Positions 61,845-64,000 of a stretch of 64,000 bases of DNA are shown here, piece after piece. Position 1 is the first letter of the stretch; each line of letters begins with the position of its first letter. Both the position numbers and the translations under genes were made by a program. The stretch comes from Homalodisca vitripennis (taxonomy: Eukaryota > Arthropoda > Insecta > Hemiptera > Cicadellidae): contig NW_025778866.1 in the NCBI RefSeq assembly GCF_021130785.1, forward strand, positions 1 to 64,000, read 5' to 3'. Below the pieces are notes generated by a model. The model ran no database searches. It saw only the letters and a program-made list of their open reading frames with translations, and had not been told where the DNA came from.

Positions 61845-62189
61845 CTCTCGTAGTTATACAGCCCGCATGTGTAAACTCAACTCACCATCACTGAACATAT
61901 AATCTATATCTAATTCTATTCTAACATAGATTCCAGAAGTGTGCTGGAAACGATGAAAAGTTTGCAGCGCACAGTCGCAAGTTATCTTATCTTCAAACAC
62001 CGGGAAAAAAGTCTGAAGAACCGGATTTTTTTTACTTATGAACCCCTCAAAAAAATTCCCGAACGGACCCGATGGTTTTGCCCTTGCAGGCTTCCCCCAT
62101 TTGAAGACCTCGAATAGCGGGTGAACCGTTTGAGCTAGCTTCAATCTTATGACGGGAATAAATTCTATGGTCAGGAAATTGAAGTGATC

Positions 62190-62990
62190 CTACAAAAAAA
62201 GGTCTAGTGACTTTTTGCTTATATCTCCATCGGTTTGGCCGCAAAAAACGAGATTTGGATTAAATATAATTTAGAAATTTTCGCCCAAAAAAATTTTTCC
62301 CTTTCGGGCTTTCGATAGCGGCCTAAACGGTTCGTCGGTAGCTCAAAACTACACTATTATGTAAAGGGATTATAGGCAAATTGCGTTGATCTACAAAAAG
62401 GTTAAATAACCCATTTTGCCCTGATCATCAACGGTTTGGCTCGCATATTACGCTTTTTAAAAGTATCGATTATTTTTAGTTTTACGTGAAATATTGTTTT
62501 TTCTGGCGTCTCTTATTTTCAGACAAAATTCTTAGTTCTAGGCGAGAATATAAAATTTTGAGTTTTAATACAAAATTAATAATGCGATATTACACATAAC
62601 TGTTTCAGTTGGACTTTTTAGCTCTATCTTCCATGGTTTAGCCGTATAAAACGTGATTATGTCGAAGTCGAACATTTTCACTTTAAAAACTTACATTGCG
62701 GGTCGGGCTCGGATAGTGGCCCGAACTCGGTTGGCCGTAGCCCTAAATTGTAAAACTTTTTAATTACTAGCTATTGGATAAAATCAGTCTTCAAAAAAGG
62801 TCCAGTAGGCTTTCTGAGTCGTTTATCTTTCCGTAACAGCCTGGTAAAAGTGCTCTACCAAGGCAAAATTCTTTGTCGTCAAATTTTAGGGTTTTAAAAT
62901 CTTGCAACTATAATTAGTGCGATTCGTGACTGGTTCCAGATTGACCTTGGTATATACTAACGTTGACACGAGTGACTAAACACCCCCCTC
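62190..62990. repeat. ~200-bp subrepeats in macrosatellite unit 3
   Basis: Subrepeat starts at 62190, 62391, about 62590 and 62790, spacing 199-201 bp. Confidence 0.87.
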
Positions 62991-63109
62991 CCACAGTCGG
63001 GAGTTGGCTGAGCGTTAGTGAAGCTTCAATAGTAGAATAGGGACAGAGTGTTTGTTTGATTATAGTTTTCACCAGATACACAACCACCCTCAATAAAATA
63101 GGCCCACGT

Positions 63110-63890
63110 GTGTCATTAACCCCCTTGTATACATTAAAAACCCCCCCCCGCCCGGGAATTAGTTTCATATGACCAGACAATATCCTGACTAAATTAAGAA
63201 CCTACCTGATGTCTTAAAAACCCCCCTGTTTAACATTAAAGCCCTAAGCCCCCCCCCCCGGGGAAATTTCACGGTTTGACTAGATAGTCTCCTGGTGATA
63301 TTAAACCCCCTGTTTCGACTTAAAATACTGCCAGTAAAGGTTGGTTTTTTAATTATGTTTATTACTAAACTAATTCAAGATAGCTGACCAGTGCAGGACT
63401 TTTCTCCCGAGCTCATTCCTGGCTAAACCATAGGTCCGTAGATCAAAATCTGAGGTCAGACAAATCGAATTTTAAATTTTCCGACCAAGAAAGGTCCCAG
63501 TCACTTTTTTCACGTATCTCTAACGGTTTTTTAAGTCCGCAAAACGCCCTCAAAGTCCAAAAGTTTGGGGTAAATCCAAAATTAAAACTAATGTATACAT
63601 ACCTCCACCTGACTTTGGGGTTTAAAACCAAATTTCTTCTTGTCTCCCAAATTTTTTCACGAACACATAAAACCTTAACTCTTGTACCACATCAATATGA
63701 TATAATTAAATTTATACACGCACACCATCTTTTGGCTGAGGCGTTTTAGACGAAGCATTAACGTACGCCGTAAGATTCTCGAGAAACGGTATACTTAAAA
63801 TTTCAGAAACTTCACCGTCTGAATTTTTAAACTAATCACCAAACTACGCTTATCCCCGAATTTAGCCAACACCCCAAATGGGGGCCATGG
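63110..63890. repeat. C-rich block of macrosatellite unit 3
   Basis: Homologous with 61010-61812 in order, including the ATATGACCAGA and CTAACGGTTT words. Poly-C runs differ in length from unit 2. Confidence 0.78.
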
Positions 63891-63924
63891 AGGGCGTAGC
63901 CCCCAGCGAGAGCCGAAGGCGAGT
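63891..63924. repeat. GC hairpin junction, unit 3 to 4
   Basis: AGGGCGTAGCCCCC followed by GAGCCGAAGGCGAGT (63910-63924); the left stem has one mismatch compared with the 61813 copy. Confidence 0.87.
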
Positions 63925-64000
63925 CCCCAATATATATGACAGCCGCATGTGGATACGAACTGACTCACTGGAACTGACATATATAATAACAATATTCTAA

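Larger units (their letters stand above)
56945..64000. repeat. Macrosatellite, ~2.07-kb units with internal ~200-bp subrepeats
   Basis: The unit start CAGCCGCATGTG (with variants) occurs at 56959, 59794, 61859 and 63940, giving spacings of 2835, 2065 and 2081 bp. After it each unit has a CTGACTCACTGAC-like stretch, then TTCTAACATA, GAAAAA...CCGGATTTTTTTTAC, CCCCTCAAAAAAATT, and then the subrepeat series. This is followed by a C-rich block and a hairpin junction ending GAGCCGAAGGCGAGT. Three units and the first about 60 bp of a fourth are present; the array runs off the window. All open frames inside are repeat-derived and not conserved between units, so I call no gene. Confidence 0.93.

Noticed and set aside
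58480..63890. C-rich TTAACCCCC words as telomeric repeats
   Set aside because: Spacing is irregular, the words are embedded in a 2-kb unit, and insect telomeres are usually TTAGG arrays, of which none is seen.
56945..64000. Bacterial or viral gene cluster suggested by the GC hairpins and open frames of 60-100 codons
   Set aside because: No frame is conserved between units and none shows a recognised domain. The open frames are by-products of the tandem repeat.

Overview
The window looks like gene-poor nuclear DNA of an insect or another arthropod. It is strongly AT-rich, full of short AT/GT/GA microsatellites, and made almost entirely of decayed transposons and satellite DNA. I find no convincing intact host gene, no rRNA gene, no functional tRNA gene, no CRISPR array and no bacterial operon. 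The mobile elements are an IS630-Tc1-mariner-type element, piggyBac, R1-like and jockey/CR1-like LINEs, a tRNA-derived SINE and a TA-flanked MITE. That mix is typical of a large insect genome; a hemipteran is a guess I cannot test here.

Layout. 1-1833 is a DNA transposon with 147-bp terminal inverted repeats and a broken minus-strand DDD transposase, whose D-D spacing is about 41 residues. 1834-14010 is AT-rich filler with a hairpin cluster (3933-4066), a MITE (6450-6725), dispersed repeats and the 3' end of a LINE (9600-10375). 14011-16975 is a complete-length but frameshifted piggyBac element with matching ends, TTAA on both sides and an 18-bp subterminal hairpin. 17885-18114 is a SINE. 21737-22347 is a long near-perfect palindrome with a partial extra copy, next to a minus-strand LINE fragment (22350-23300). 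24008-25580, 29754-30870 and 35645-38350 are copies of one unclassified dispersed family; each carries a different microsatellite at the same internal point. 31000-34060 is an R1-like LINE on the minus strand that lacks its 3' end. 45370-52080 is a minus-strand LINE interrupted by a 5'-truncated plus-strand LINE.

The last fifth is satellite DNA. 53583-54905 holds about 12.5 copies of a 106-bp repeat whose two outermost copies share a variant absent from the inner ones. From about 56945 to the window end runs a macrosatellite with a period near 2.07 kb (first unit 2.84 kb). Each unit is built from four or five ~200-bp subrepeats, then a C-rich block, then a junction with two small GC hairpins. 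This hierarchical array is the least ordinary object here.

The coding remnants are independent selfish elements at different stages of decay and do not form a pathway. Many satellite copies differ by single-base and homopolymer indels, so part of the apparent decay may come from uncorrected long-read sequence.
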